Part shown: piece by piece, positions 9,203 through 18,293 of the stretch
Position numbering within the stretch: the stretch's first letter is position 1
Layout: every line of letters starts with the position of its first letter
DNA from: an uncultured Flammeovirgaceae bacterium
GTDB lineage: Bacteria; Bacteroidota; Bacteroidia; Cytophagales; Cyclobacteriaceae
NCBI GenBank assembly: GCA_937883755.1
Contig: CAKZYA010000060.1
Location: 1 to 64,000 of the forward strand
DNA: 64,000 nt
Direction of reading: 5' to 3'
Made by a program: the position numbers and the translations under genes
Notes under the pieces: model-generated
Told to the model about the DNA's origin: nothing
Seen by the model: only the letters and a program-made list of their open reading frames with translations
Database searches by the model: none

Positions 9203-9420
9203 GATCTGGTTGACAGTGATCAGTCATCTTCCTGAGCCTACTTAGAGCACGTACCTATCTGTAATTTTCTCTTTACTAGTTTCATATCCTGGAAATACAC
9301 CATCTACTTACCAAAAAGCTGGTTCTTTAGCAAAATTTCTGACGTTTGCATAATGGTTTCAGGGCATAAATCACGAACTTACATACAGTGCCAATTCATG
9401 CTAAACAATGCTAATTGTCT
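9203..9420 (+). repeat. Relic of an araC 3' end plus downstream spacer (copy A)
   Basis: Bases 9203-9235 read DLVDSDQSSS-stop, codon for codon like the last residues of the intact araC gene (DLVDINESTS-stop at 11152-11183). The similarity continues through the following non-coding spacer, including TTTCATATCCTGGAAAT and TTCTTTAGCAAA, up to an ATGCTAaACAAT segment matching the start of the gene at 11354. No upstream araC body is present. The simplest reading is an older araC-plus-spacer duplication from which most of the first araC was deleted. Confidence 0.75.
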
Positions 9421-9452
9421 TATTTCTTTGGAAATGTTTTAATGGCGAGACA

Positions 9453-9992
9453 ATGACTAAATTTCTAGCTACAGCAACTTTCATTCTGTTTTTATGCCTC
9501 TCGTCTACCAGCACGATTGCTCAAATGGCCAGTAATAAACTAGGAGTCGGATTTAGAATTAGTCAGATCCAAAATGACTTTGGAATAGGGCTAGATTTTA
9601 TTAGCCCCTATTTTGCCAACGCCAAAGTAGCCATAAGAGTGGGCGGTAGTTTTCAGTGGTTAGAGCATTTGCTTGGAACCGAAATTACCTGGACACCCTA
9701 CCAAAATGGGCAGATCGGTATACGAGGCCGCCAGTTCGTGGTGGATAATAAGATATTTGTCTATGGAGAAGGTGGCTTTATGATTATTTTTCCAAACGAC
9801 GAATTCTCCTCTGAAAGTAGCGAATTTGGTGGTTATGGCCTGTTTGGGTTTGAATTTAAACCTTATGATAAGTTCGGATTTTATCTAGAGGTGGGCGGAG
9901 CTGGAACCGGAGCAACAGCCGATAAAATTGTAAGTAAACCCATTTACTCAAATGGCTTTTTGACCAGTGCAGGATGTAGAATAATTCTCTAA
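9453..9992 (+). CDS. Exported protein, probable small outer-membrane beta-barrel
   Basis: A 179-residue protein starting at the ATG at 9453 with a signal peptide (TKFLATATFILFLCLSSTSTIAQ). The mature part alternates glycine and aromatic residues in short amphipathic strands (GVGFRISQIQNDFGIGLDF, YGEGGFMIIF, GFEFKPYDKFGFYLEVGG), as in small outer-membrane barrel proteins of Bacteroidota. No enzymatic motif is visible. It lies between the araC relic and the intact araC regulator, which begins 33 bases downstream. The upstream in-frame ATG at 9408 falls in the repeat and gives an unnatural N-terminus. Confidence 0.72.
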   Translation: MTKFLATATFILFLCLSSTSTIAQMASNKLGVGFRISQIQNDFGIGLDFISPYFANAKVAIRVGGSFQWLEHLLGTEITWTPYQNGQIGIRGRQFVVDNKIFVYGEGGFMIIFPNDEFSSESSEFGGYGLFGFEFKPYDKFGFYLEVGGAGTGATADKIVSKPIYSNGFLTSAGCRIIL

Positions 9993-10025
9993 TCTGCTGA
10001 TTTTATAGAGCAGCTAATTATTATC

Positions 10026-11183
10026 GTGAATTCAGTCTTGCCCTTTATTCTTGCTTCTACTGCCTTGTATGGCTTTACGTTGGCGATAGCGGTGTTGGCT
10101 CATCGATCCTATATGAAAGGAGCCAACACCGCTTTAAGTGCGTTAGTGTTTATCTTTTCGGTATTTCTGCTGTTTAATGCCATTCAATACGCAGAAATAG
10201 CACCAATGGCACAGCGACTGTCTTTGCTGGTGGGGGCTTTATGGTTTTTGATATATCCTCTCATTTTTTTACACGCCACTTTCTTAACTGAACAAAAATA
10301 TCGCTATCAGCCATGGATTAATGTTCTCCATTTTCTGCCTTTTGTGACGCAGATGCTGTACATATTTCCCTTTTATATGAATTATAGTATTGCTGAACAA
10401 ATGGATTGGATGCAGGGAGGTGAAACTCAGCAAACCTGGAAAGAATCTGGCAATAGAATTCTCTATTTTATTTTTAGCAAAGGGGTTATCTTCTTTATCC
10501 AGATTAGTGCCTATCTACCGCTATCGCTAATCTTAATCCACCGATATATCAAAAAATGCCAATACAAATTGTCCAATGCGGGTCGGAATCAACTTACTTT
10601 TTTTAAATACGGTTACTTTGCACTGGCCTGTATTACCCTGATTATGGAAGTATTGGTTATGATAAAACTACCGGGAAATTGGTTCCTATTTGTACTGATG
10701 AGCTTCTCCGTAGTCATTTTTATTTTGGCGTATTTGTCAATGACTAACCCACACCTCCTTTACAAAAAAGTGCCGTTTAAATGGACTTACCGATCCAGAG
10801 CACTTCCGTCTGATGAAATAGCGATATACGCGACTCTGCTGAACGAGCAACTTGAACATCAAGTGTACGCTGACCCAGACCTGACGGTAGATAGGCTAGC
10901 CAAGAAGATTAATCTACAGCCTAGACAATTGGCCGGACTACTAAAAACCCATTATCAAAAGTCTTTCTCTGAATTTATTAATCAGAAAAGGGTAGAAGCT
11001 GCTCAGCGACTGTTACGAAATAAGGAGTTTCAACACTGGAGTATTTTGGCTATTGGGTTAGAAGTGGGCTTCAAAAGTAAAAGTACTTTTAACCGAGCAT
11101 TTAAAAAGACAGTAGGGCAAACACCCTCAGACTATATGAATAGTAACCCTGACTTAGTTGATATCAATGAGTCAACCTCCTGA
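10026..11183 (+). CDS. Membrane-anchored AraC-family transcriptional regulator
   Basis: A 385-residue protein with six to seven N-terminal membrane helices (about residues 5-240) followed by a cytoplasmic AraC DNA-binding domain (about 275-375). The latter shows the first HTH (LTVDRLAKKINLQPRQLAGLLKTHY) and the second with SILAIGLEVGFKSKSTFNRAFKK and the family ending GQTPSDYM. Known relatives sense signals through the membrane part and regulate transcription directly. The start is GTG at 10026. Its 3' end plus spacer is duplicated at 9203. It probably controls a neighbour (9453 or 11354), but this is inference. Confidence 0.88.
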   Translation: MNSVLPFILASTALYGFTLAIAVLAHRSYMKGANTALSALVFIFSVFLLFNAIQYAEIAPMAQRLSLLVGALWFLIYPLIFLHATFLTEQKYRYQPWINVLHFLPFVTQMLYIFPFYMNYSIAEQMDWMQGGETQQTWKESGNRILYFIFSKGVIFFIQISAYLPLSLILIHRYIKKCQYKLSNAGRNQLTFFKYGYFALACITLIMEVLVMIKLPGNWFLFVLMSFSVVIFILAYLSMTNPHLLYKKVPFKWTYRSRALPSDEIAIYATLLNEQLEHQVYADPDLTVDRLAKKINLQPRQLAGLLKTHYQKSFSEFINQKRVEAAQRLLRNKEFQHWSILAIGLEVGFKSKSTFNRAFKKTVGQTPSDYMNSNPDLVDINESTS

Positions 11184-11372
11184 ACCTGCCTAGAATACAC
11201 CTACCTATAATTATTATTTTTACTGGTTTCATATCCTGGAAATGCACCATGCGCTTACCGAAAAACTAGTTCTTTAGCAAAGTTTCCGTCAGTGGTATGG
11301 CGGTCCGCGGTTCAGAGAAAGACAAATCATAAACTTTACGGTAGAGTCAACTTATGCTACACAATACTTATT
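11152..11372 (+). repeat. Intact araC 3' end plus downstream spacer (copy B)
   Basis: This is the second copy of the repeat described at 9203-9420. It covers the last ten codons of the intact araC gene, the 170-base spacer and the first codons of the gene at 11354. The best-conserved spacer blocks are TTTCATATCCTGGAAAT and TTCTTTAGCAAA. Conservation of non-coding sequence between copies points to a fairly recent duplication or to a shared regulatory site. Confidence 0.75.
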
Positions 11373-11932
11373 TCCTTGTTTTCATATTATTATTCGTCAG
11401 GTGCCGTGAGGGATCAGATACTAATAGCCCCGACGTACCTACGCCGGTGAGTGGCAAGTGGCAAATTGCCGATAAGTCGGTCGATCTCACATCTGGCGCG
11501 TTTGGCACATTGCTGGCCGGGGCAGCTAGTCAGTGGAGTCTTAACCCAAATGTAGGGGGCGGTAACAGTTGGGGATCACAAATGATTTACGAATTTAATA
11601 ATGATGGCACCTATAAAGTCTACTACCGAGCTTTGGCTACGTTCATTACTATGCAAAGTTTTATGGAAGTAGTGGAACAAGGAACCTTTATCGTGGAAGA
11701 AAATCTACTGCATTTAGAGCCAACTGAATATAGTGGAGAAGGATATTTCGGTCATGTTTCTAATAAACAGCCGATCATAGTAGATCAATTACCTCAGCGA
11801 ACCTATCAGTGGGTGAGTGATAAAGATCATCTTATCTTATACGGCTACTGCGGTGAGTTTCAGATTGAACCCTACTGCGAAAATAACAAGCAAAAGCAGG
11901 ATATTATTGCTGCCTTCACCCGAGTTGAATAG
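11354..11932 (+). CDS. Exported hypothetical protein, probable lipoprotein
   Basis: A 192-residue protein with a hydrophobic N-terminus ending in FVRC (C17), an imperfect lipobox, followed by a Ser/Asp/Pro-rich linker. The body has GKWQIAD near the start and alternating strands with EFNNDGTYKVYY and VEQGTFIVEENLLHLEP, resembling the lipocalin-like small lipoproteins common in Bacteroidota. No catalytic residues stand out. It lies directly after the duplicated araC spacer. Confidence 0.65.
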   Translation: MLHNTYFLVFILLFVRCREGSDTNSPDVPTPVSGKWQIADKSVDLTSGAFGTLLAGAASQWSLNPNVGGGNSWGSQMIYEFNNDGTYKVYYRALATFITMQSFMEVVEQGTFIVEENLLHLEPTEYSGEGYFGHVSNKQPIIVDQLPQRTYQWVSDKDHLILYGYCGEFQIEPYCENNKQKQDIIAAFTRVE

Positions 11933-12053
11933 AACGAATGTCAATATATTTGAGCCTATATTTACGAACTCGCTGTTACAAATAATATGCGTTAAGTCGG
12001 GAATAAGTAAGGATATCAAAGCGATCCGAATTACTAACTTTATAACACGGCAT

Positions 12054-12377
12054 ATGTGGGAAGTAAAGCTAAAAATCTACGATGAACTGGTAGCTAAATG
12101 TCCCAGATTTAGAAGAAGCGGAAAGACTCTGCCTTACACATCTGCTAATGGTTATATGTTTTCTACATTAAACAAAGCCGGACAATTAGGCATTAGGTTT
12201 TCCAAGGCAACCCAAGAAAAGTATATCAGAGAACTCAACACTACTTATTTCAAATCATACGGAGCCGTATTGGAGGGGTACGTCTTAATACCGGATGAAA
12301 TGTTGAACGATTTAGATAATCTAGCCAATTATCTCAATGAAAGTTATGACTATATAATGTCACTTGAACCCAAGTAA
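12054..12377 (+). CDS. Small TfoX-N-terminal-like protein
   Basis: A 107-residue protein. An open frame extends upstream to 11817, but that part overlaps the preceding gene and is low-quality sequence; the ATG at 12054 gives a clean start. Segments YTSANGYMFSTLNKAGQLGIRF and YGAVLEGYVLIPDEML match the shape of TfoX N-terminal-like proteins: a metal-free alpha/beta fold with a glycine-rich MF motif, then a V-P helix start. Competence regulation should not be inferred, since the C-terminal TfoX domain is absent and stand-alone copies have no known role. Confidence 0.68.
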   Translation: MWEVKLKIYDELVAKCPRFRRSGKTLPYTSANGYMFSTLNKAGQLGIRFSKATQEKYIRELNTTYFKSYGAVLEGYVLIPDEMLNDLDNLANYLNESYDYIMSLEPK

Positions 12378-12406
12378 GAAGAGCATTTGTTACTTCAGAA
12401 TTGTTA

Positions 12407-12578
12407 GAAGCTGTTTCATTTAACCCTTTTCGTTTCCTAGGGATATTTTTCCGTCACTCTTCGACCTTTTATCGCCCATAGTAGAACTGACCGTACGTAG
12501 GCTACACCGCTTGAAAAGAGCCTAGATTCACAAAAAAAACTCTCCTAATAAGTCAAAAAATATAACTGAAACAGCTTC
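12407..12578. mobile_element. MITE-like element with terminal inverted repeats
   Basis: A 172-base non-coding segment is bounded by perfect 12-base inverted repeats, GAAGCTGTTTCA at 12407-12418 and TGAAACAGCTTC at 12567-12578, with weaker complementarity further in. It is flanked on both sides by TTA (12404-12406 and 12579-12581), consistent with a 3-base target duplication. There is no reading frame inside. Size, ends and flanks fit a miniature inverted-repeat element mobilised by an IS5-like transposase, which is not present in this window. The rest of the 12378-12763 spacer shows nothing else. Confidence 0.6.
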
Positions 12579-12763
12579 TTAGCCATTAATGACTACTTTT
12601 AAAATCAGCCATCTACTGGAATTTAAGGTATCCAATCCTCATTAGTTTTGATCCGTTACGGATTAGAAGAAAGTTTACCATCCCTTTGCCTGTTTTTTTT
12701 GCGATTGTGCGTGAGAATGGTCAGTTTGTGCCAAGATTTACACAACGACCTATTTCTACGCTT

Positions 12764-14410
12764 ATGATCAAGTATTGGCTCTTACTATTTTTCTTGTCAG
12801 CCTACGTGGCTCAGGGACAAATCAAAGACCCTCTCGAAAATGTAGTAATAACCTCCAGCAAGAAGAAAACCCAAGTACGTACCAATAAAAATGGGCAACT
12901 GGAGGTAAATATCTCGCCGGAAGATGTCCAAAAATTTGAAGCGGCTGGCTTAGTGCGTTACAGTGACTTCGGGGCTAGAGGTAATGGCAAAACTGATGAT
13001 ATAAATGCTATCGCGGCGGCTCATGCATTTGCCAACAAGCACAGCTTGCTAGTAAAAGCAGACGAAGGAGCCACTTATTATATCGGAGGACAGGAGCGCA
13101 CCGCAGTCATCCAGACTGATACTGATTTTGGCACCTCAGCTTTCATTATTGACGATACTAAAGTACAGAATCGTAGTGCCCCGGTTTTCTTGGTCAGTTC
13201 CAGTCTACAACCATTTAAGCCCGAAGGTATTACTTCCCTAAAGAGAAATCAGAAAAAAGTGGACGTTTCATTAGCTGGCTCCAGTCTGATCACGGTTACC
13301 AATTCTGCCGTAATGCACTACATCCGCTTTGGGCTAAACCAGAACAATGGGTCTTCACAGACTGATATTTTTGCTGTTGATAAAAATGGACAAGTGGATG
13401 CAGACGCCCCGATTATTTGGGACTTCGATCAAATTACTGAAATCACCGCACTTCCTATTGATGAGGAGACGCTGTACATCAGTGGAGGGCGATTTACAAC
13501 CATTGCTAACCAAGCGGAATCGAAGTACAATTATTATAGCCGAAATATCACAATTAGGCGTTCTAACGTACTAGTTGATGGGCTAGAGCACCGTATCACT
13601 GGCGAAGGAGATCAGGGTGCACCTTATCGTGGTTTCATTACTATCGAGGACTGTGCTTACGTTACGGTCAAAAATACCACCCTAACCGGACACAAAACCT
13701 ACCGTACTATTGGTCGGGCGGGAAAGCCCGTTTCTATGGGCAGTTACGATCTATCCGTTAGTCGGGCACTGAATGTTTCCTTCGTGAACTGTCGCCAAAC
13801 CAATGACATTGATGATCGCACCTACTGGGGAATTTTAGGTTCAAATTACTGCAAAAATCTCCTCTATGATAGCTGCACCTTTTCCCGGTTTGATGCTCAC
13901 AAGGGAGTGGCCAACGCTACCATTCGCAATTCTACCCTGGGACATATGGGAATTAATGCTATTGGCAGTGGAACTCTAACCGTAGAGAATACTACTGTAC
14001 GCGGGAGGAGTTTGGTGAATTTGCGATCTGACTACGGCAGTACCTGGCAAGGAGAGTTTATTATTCGCAATTGCACTTTTGTGCCCAACGGCGGTCGAAC
14101 CAGCAGCGCCAGTCTAATTAGCGGTTCGTACTCCGGTCAGCATGATTTCGGCTATACCTGCTATATGCCAGAACGAATTACCATTGAAGGTCTTCATATC
14201 GACGACTCCAACCATCCCGAAGATTATCTGGGGGCAGCGATTTTTACCGATTTTAATCCGGAGATGACCGATGACTCTTTCCAGGAGAAGTTTCCCTACG
14301 TTAGAACCAGAGAGGTCGTTTTGAGAGATGTGACCACAGCCAGCGGTAAGCCCCTGAGAATCAGTGATAATCAGTTTATGTTCAAAGGGGTAAAGGTGGA
14401 AATTGATTGA
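12764..14410 (+). CDS. Exported right-handed beta-helix (pectate-lyase-like) protein
   Basis: A 548-residue protein with a Sec signal peptide (IKYWLLLFFLSAYVAQG). The first domain contains YSDFGARGNGKTDDINAIAAA, the characteristic N-terminal cap of the pectate-lyase superfamily beta-helix. The C-terminal half repeats short strand-turn units (VTVKNTTLTG, NVSFVNCRQTND, ATIRNSTLGHMG). Known relatives depolymerise or bind polysaccharides; the substrate here is not evident and there is no clear lyase catalytic triad to cite. The TTG at 12686 would add 26 unneeded residues ahead of the signal peptide, so the ATG at 12764 is chosen. Confidence 0.8.
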   Translation: MIKYWLLLFFLSAYVAQGQIKDPLENVVITSSKKKTQVRTNKNGQLEVNISPEDVQKFEAAGLVRYSDFGARGNGKTDDINAIAAAHAFANKHSLLVKADEGATYYIGGQERTAVIQTDTDFGTSAFIIDDTKVQNRSAPVFLVSSSLQPFKPEGITSLKRNQKKVDVSLAGSSLITVTNSAVMHYIRFGLNQNNGSSQTDIFAVDKNGQVDADAPIIWDFDQITEITALPIDEETLYISGGRFTTIANQAESKYNYYSRNITIRRSNVLVDGLEHRITGEGDQGAPYRGFITIEDCAYVTVKNTTLTGHKTYRTIGRAGKPVSMGSYDLSVSRALNVSFVNCRQTNDIDDRTYWGILGSNYCKNLLYDSCTFSRFDAHKGVANATIRNSTLGHMGINAIGSGTLTVENTTVRGRSLVNLRSDYGSTWQGEFIIRNCTFVPNGGRTSSASLISGSYSGQHDFGYTCYMPERITIEGLHIDDSNHPEDYLGAAIFTDFNPEMTDDSFQEKFPYVRTREVVLRDVTTASGKPLRISDNQFMFKGVKVEID

Positions 14411-14449
14411 TATGTGATGTATTAAGATTATGTATAATTCTCCTTGAGA

Positions 14450-15739
14450 ATGGAAAAGGTATTGGTTCTTCTAACTCTCATATTTTTTTTGGCTTCTTGT
14501 GAAGAGAATAGAAAAAGTGAGTGGCTCGAAAATGATCTCTCGGAAATACAATCCATTGACCCATCGGACACCAACTATACTGACTTAGAGTCTTTAAAAA
14601 AAGCAATTGGAAACTCAAAGGTTGTGCTGCTCGGTGAACAAGAACACGGAGATGGCTCAACGTATTTAGCTAAATCTCGATTGGTTAACTTTCTACATAA
14701 GGAGATGGGGTTCAATATCTTGGCATTTGAATCAGACTTTTTTGGTGTAAACAAAGCGTGGGAAGATTATCAACTAGGAAAGAAGGATTATCAAGATGTT
14801 CTTGATCAGCTATATATCTTCTGGTCACAGAGCCAAATGTGTGAGAGTTTATTTCATACCATAGAAGAATCTCAGAACACCCAAAACCCAATCATTTTAG
14901 CTGGTTTTGACAATCAACAACTTACCAGAGTCTCCCGAGAAGAATTAATCCCTTCATTGGATTCCATTATTCGTGAACATCGTATTTTGATCAGTACGCC
15001 TGATCTGGAATTCTTCAAAAAAATACTCGAGGAGGCTATAAATCAATTCCATGACCAGGAAATTACGCTAGAAAATCAAGCTAGTTTTCTTGTAACACTT
15101 GATACTCTGACCAAGGAATTTCAAAAGAAAGATATGGACGCCTTTTGGATTCAAGAGCTAAAGAATACTAGAGGGTTTATGATGCACACATGGCACTGGT
15201 GGATTGATCGTGAAAATGATATGGCTGACAACAATCATAGAGACCTACAAATGGCAAACAACTGCTTGTGGTTATTGAATGAGAAATACCAAGGTGAGAA
15301 GATGATTATTTGGGCTGCTAATGGTCACATCATAAAGACTGATACTTTATTTGACGTTGAGGCAGAAGGGTGGAAGCCAGCAATTAGACAATATCCCATG
15401 GGCGAGGTGCTGTTTGATAGCTTGGGCGAAGAAATGTATTCGCTGGGTTTTACTTCATACAAAGGAGAGTCTACTTCCCTCGAATACGATTCAGTGACTC
15501 AGAATTTTATATTCCAATCTTATCCGTTTGAACCAGCTGATAGTACCAGTTTTGAATTTGAACTAAAACAACAAGGATTCGAATATGCATTTGTTGACTT
15601 ATCGGAACAGTCTGAGTTGTGGACTACGAATGACCGAAGAATAAGAGTTTGGCGACCTGAGTATGTTAAAGGAAAATTATCAACTATTTATGATGGGATA
15701 TTTTACATACACGACATGAAACCAAATAAGAAGCTTTAA
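14450..15739 (+). CDS. Erythromycin-esterase-family lipoprotein
   Basis: A 429-residue protein with a lipoprotein signal ending in LASC (C17), so probably anchored on the periplasmic or outer membrane. The body matches the erythromycin esterase/EreA-like fold: VVLLGEQEHGDGSTYLAKSR with the conserved Glu-His pair near the N-terminus, NILAFESDF, and IIWAANGHI later on. Known members hydrolyse macrolide lactones, but most chromosomal lipoprotein members have no proven substrate, so resistance should not be assumed. It lies 39 bases after the beta-helix gene on the same strand. Confidence 0.83.
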   Translation: MEKVLVLLTLIFFLASCEENRKSEWLENDLSEIQSIDPSDTNYTDLESLKKAIGNSKVVLLGEQEHGDGSTYLAKSRLVNFLHKEMGFNILAFESDFFGVNKAWEDYQLGKKDYQDVLDQLYIFWSQSQMCESLFHTIEESQNTQNPIILAGFDNQQLTRVSREELIPSLDSIIREHRILISTPDLEFFKKILEEAINQFHDQEITLENQASFLVTLDTLTKEFQKKDMDAFWIQELKNTRGFMMHTWHWWIDRENDMADNNHRDLQMANNCLWLLNEKYQGEKMIIWAANGHIIKTDTLFDVEAEGWKPAIRQYPMGEVLFDSLGEEMYSLGFTSYKGESTSLEYDSVTQNFIFQSYPFEPADSTSFEFELKQQGFEYAFVDLSEQSELWTTNDRRIRVWRPEYVKGKLSTIYDGIFYIHDMKPNKKL

Positions 15740-15830
15740 TAACTCAATGAAATACGCATAACAAATATGCATGAAATCATAGTCACACAAAGTAGCCCAC
15801 GAACTAAAGCTACGATTTATACATAGTAGT

Positions 15831-17066
15831 ATGCATCATATGAATAAAGAAGTAATGCTAAAACAACTGCAAAGAGTGACGTTGAAGTGTCAAGGGTTAA
15901 GCAGTGCTCTTGCGTTTGGCAACGGAAAGAAAGCAGTTTTATCGGCATTAGAACATCTTGGTTATATTCAAATTGACACAATATCAGTCATTGAACGAGC
16001 CCATCACCATACTTTTTGGACTAGAGTACCCGACTATAAAGGCGACTATTTAGGACAACTAGTAGACGAGCGGAAAGTCTTTGAGTATTGGTTTCACGCA
16101 GCATCGTATCTGCCCATGACTGATTTTCGCTACGCTTTACCCCGCATGCTACATTTTAAACGCGGAGAATCCCGTTATTACAGAAAAGTCGACACCCAAA
16201 CGCTTACGTATGTCTACGACAGGATCCGTCTAGATGGCCCCCAAAAAGCCCGGGATTTTCAATCATCCAATAAAAAGTCGGGAACCTGGTGGAACTGGAA
16301 GCCTGCCAAAATTGCCCTCGAGAAGCTCTTTATGCAGGGCGATCTAATGATCTGTGGGCGCAAAGGCATGGAAAAGCTGTATGATATAACCGAGCGTGTA
16401 TTACCCGATACAGTAAACACCTCTGAACCCACTCCTCAGGAATTTGCTGAATATTTAGTCAAAACACATTTACGAGCCTATGGGGTTACTACCATTAAGC
16501 AAATAACTCATTTACGAACAGGGAAAGAACTCAAGAAAAACGTCGAGAAAGTATTGCTAGCGATGCTTGAGGAAAAAACAGTACAACAAGTAGATATTGA
16601 CGGTGCATCCACCATGTACGTGCTTCGCGAATTGTTGGAAAATACCATCGAAAAACCATCGCTTAACCTTAGGCTATTGTCCCCCTTTGATAACGCCATT
16701 ATTCATCGCGACCGAACAGAGCAACTTTTTGATTTTAACTACCGCCTCGAGTGCTACGTTCCCCAAGAAAAAAGAAAGTACGGCTATTTTTGCTTACCTA
16801 TTTTGTTGGGCGATAAATTTATTGGCCGAGTCGACTGCAAAGCTCATCGCAAAAGCGGGGAATTTGAAATACTTCATCTACATATTGAAAATCTGGACTT
16901 AGACATTGATGCGTGGCTTGATCTGTTTATTGGAGCCTTAGAGCGATTTGCTAATTTCAACCAATGTACATCAATAAAGCTCACTGAAGTGAGTCCAAAA
17001 TCAAAGGCAAAAACTATCAGACAAGCCTTTAATAAAAGAGCCAGACCCACAACATTGGTCACATAA
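15831..17066 (+). CDS. YcaQ/AlkX-like winged-helix DNA glycosylase (HTH_42 family)
   Basis: A 411-residue cytoplasmic protein of the HTH_42 (AlkZ/YcaQ) family, which unhooks DNA crosslinks or removes bulky N-alkyl adducts. The catalytic-type motif QID lies at residues 47-49 (LGYIQIDTISVIERAHHH), and the Q-x-D form is the one associated with the YcaQ/AlkX branch. Other family segments are FEYWFHAASYLPM and the late RLLSPFDNAIIHRDR. The two ATGs at 15831 and 15840 are equally possible starts. It has no obvious operon partner. Confidence 0.85.
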   Translation: MHHMNKEVMLKQLQRVTLKCQGLSSALAFGNGKKAVLSALEHLGYIQIDTISVIERAHHHTFWTRVPDYKGDYLGQLVDERKVFEYWFHAASYLPMTDFRYALPRMLHFKRGESRYYRKVDTQTLTYVYDRIRLDGPQKARDFQSSNKKSGTWWNWKPAKIALEKLFMQGDLMICGRKGMEKLYDITERVLPDTVNTSEPTPQEFAEYLVKTHLRAYGVTTIKQITHLRTGKELKKNVEKVLLAMLEEKTVQQVDIDGASTMYVLRELLENTIEKPSLNLRLLSPFDNAIIHRDRTEQLFDFNYRLECYVPQEKRKYGYFCLPILLGDKFIGRVDCKAHRKSGEFEILHLHIENLDLDIDAWLDLFIGALERFANFNQCTSIKLTEVSPKSKAKTIRQAFNKRARPTTLVT

Positions 17067-17223
17067 TGCGGACGAAAGTGCGTAACTGAAACCAATGATC
17101 ATAGGAAGCTAATGGCACACGAAAATATCACACCGAGCATAGCCGAGACTACCTTGGGTAAACTTGTTTACTGAAACCAACCATTGGGTCAAATAGAGTG
17201 TCTATATTGAGAAAATATCCATC

Positions 17224-17775
17224 ATGAAATACATCTGCTCTCTACTTGTTTTCTTTCTTATTACTTCTTGCCAAGATGAAGAATTTGGAGTTGTAGATAT
17301 ACGAGTAAATCATTACAAACAATCAGCAATTGGAGTTGCCCCTACATTTGTCCTACTGATTCAGGAAGGTGATAAAATCGGAGCGGCTGAATGGCAATAT
17401 CACTATTCAGGCATAACAGGGTTTGATTATGAGTGGGGGTACATCTACGATCTAAAGATCAGAAAATCACCAGTAGATAACCCACCGGCAGATGGATCTT
17501 CTGTTGAGTACATCCTGGAAGAGATCATTTCAAAAAATGCTGTTGAATCAGGGTTAACTTTTGAAATTCAACTTAAATCATCGCCTAAAGGGATTAAAGA
17601 CTTGGTTACCATTGATGAAGAGTCAGAATATACGCTATTAAACGAACTTAGTATTGACTGTTCAAACTTGTGTGAACAACTTGGGGAATATCTTATCAAT
17701 AAGAATGAACTTACAGGAGTATTTACATACATTAACTCCGAGAAAATTGAATTGCAAGAGCTGCTATTTGAATAA
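17224..17775 (+). CDS. DUF4377-containing lipoprotein
   Basis: A 183-residue lipoprotein with signal ending in LITSC (C16). The mature part carries the DUF4377 pattern: a segment with WQYHYSGITGFDYEWGYIY followed by NPPADGSSVEYIL. The family occurs in envelope proteins of Bacteroidota and Proteobacteria, sometimes fused to HslJ-like domains, and has no established activity. The short C-terminal part, with two Cys residues (DCSNLC), is not recognised. It lies in a 157-base-spaced position after the glycosylase gene. Confidence 0.78.
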   Translation: MKYICSLLVFFLITSCQDEEFGVVDIRVNHYKQSAIGVAPTFVLLIQEGDKIGAAEWQYHYSGITGFDYEWGYIYDLKIRKSPVDNPPADGSSVEYILEEIISKNAVESGLTFEIQLKSSPKGIKDLVTIDEESEYTLLNELSIDCSNLCEQLGEYLINKNELTGVFTYINSEKIELQELLFE

Positions 17776-17846
17776 CTGAAATATGCATTACAGCCTCTAT
17801 ATCAGTAGGCTTAGTGACTGCTGTGGGTTATAAAAACAAAGAAAAT

Positions 17847-18266
17847 ATGAAGACGACTAAAACTGTTGAAGTGCAATGTTCCTTAGAAAGACTTTGGAAG
17901 GTTCTGACAGAATCTGAATTTACGCAGCAATATATGTTTAATTGTAGTGTCTCGACAACTTGGTTGGTTGAAGAAGAGATTATTTGGCAAGGCAATTTTA
18001 ATGGTTATGAGGCTTACCAAAAAGGAGTTGTGATTACTTTTAACCCGTTTGAGGAGATAAAGTATTCTACATTTGATCCAAATTTTGGGCTAGAAGACAA
18101 GCCTGAGAACTACATCCACGTTACATATAGATTATCCAAGAAAAACGACAGTGTTGAATTAGAAATAAGCAATGAGACTTTTGATGGCAATGAAGAGCGT
18201 ATGAATCATATTAAATCGGGTTGGGATATGGTTCTGCCACTAATCAAAGAAGTGGCAGAAAAATGA
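17847..18266 (+). CDS. SRPBCC/AHSA1-like protein
   Basis: A 139-residue cytoplasmic protein starting at the ATG at 17847 (an upstream extension adds 11 unlikely residues). It shows the activator-of-Hsp90-like START fold: KTTKTVEVQCSLERLWKVLTESEFTQQYMF at the N-terminus, WQGNFNGYEAYQKGVVI in the middle, and a C-terminal helix HIKSGWDMVLPLIKEVAE. Ligand or partner is unknown. It is convergent with the cupin gene 27 bases away. Confidence 0.8.
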   Translation: MKTTKTVEVQCSLERLWKVLTESEFTQQYMFNCSVSTTWLVEEEIIWQGNFNGYEAYQKGVVITFNPFEEIKYSTFDPNFGLEDKPENYIHVTYRLSKKNDSVELEISNETFDGNEERMNHIKSGWDMVLPLIKEVAEK

Positions 18267-18293
18267 GTGAGATCTAAACAGCGAAGCATAAAA

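Noticed and set aside
11817-12053. Upstream extension of the TfoX-like frame
   Set aside because: Overlaps the previous gene and gives non-conserved sequence; the ATG at 12054 begins the recognisable part.
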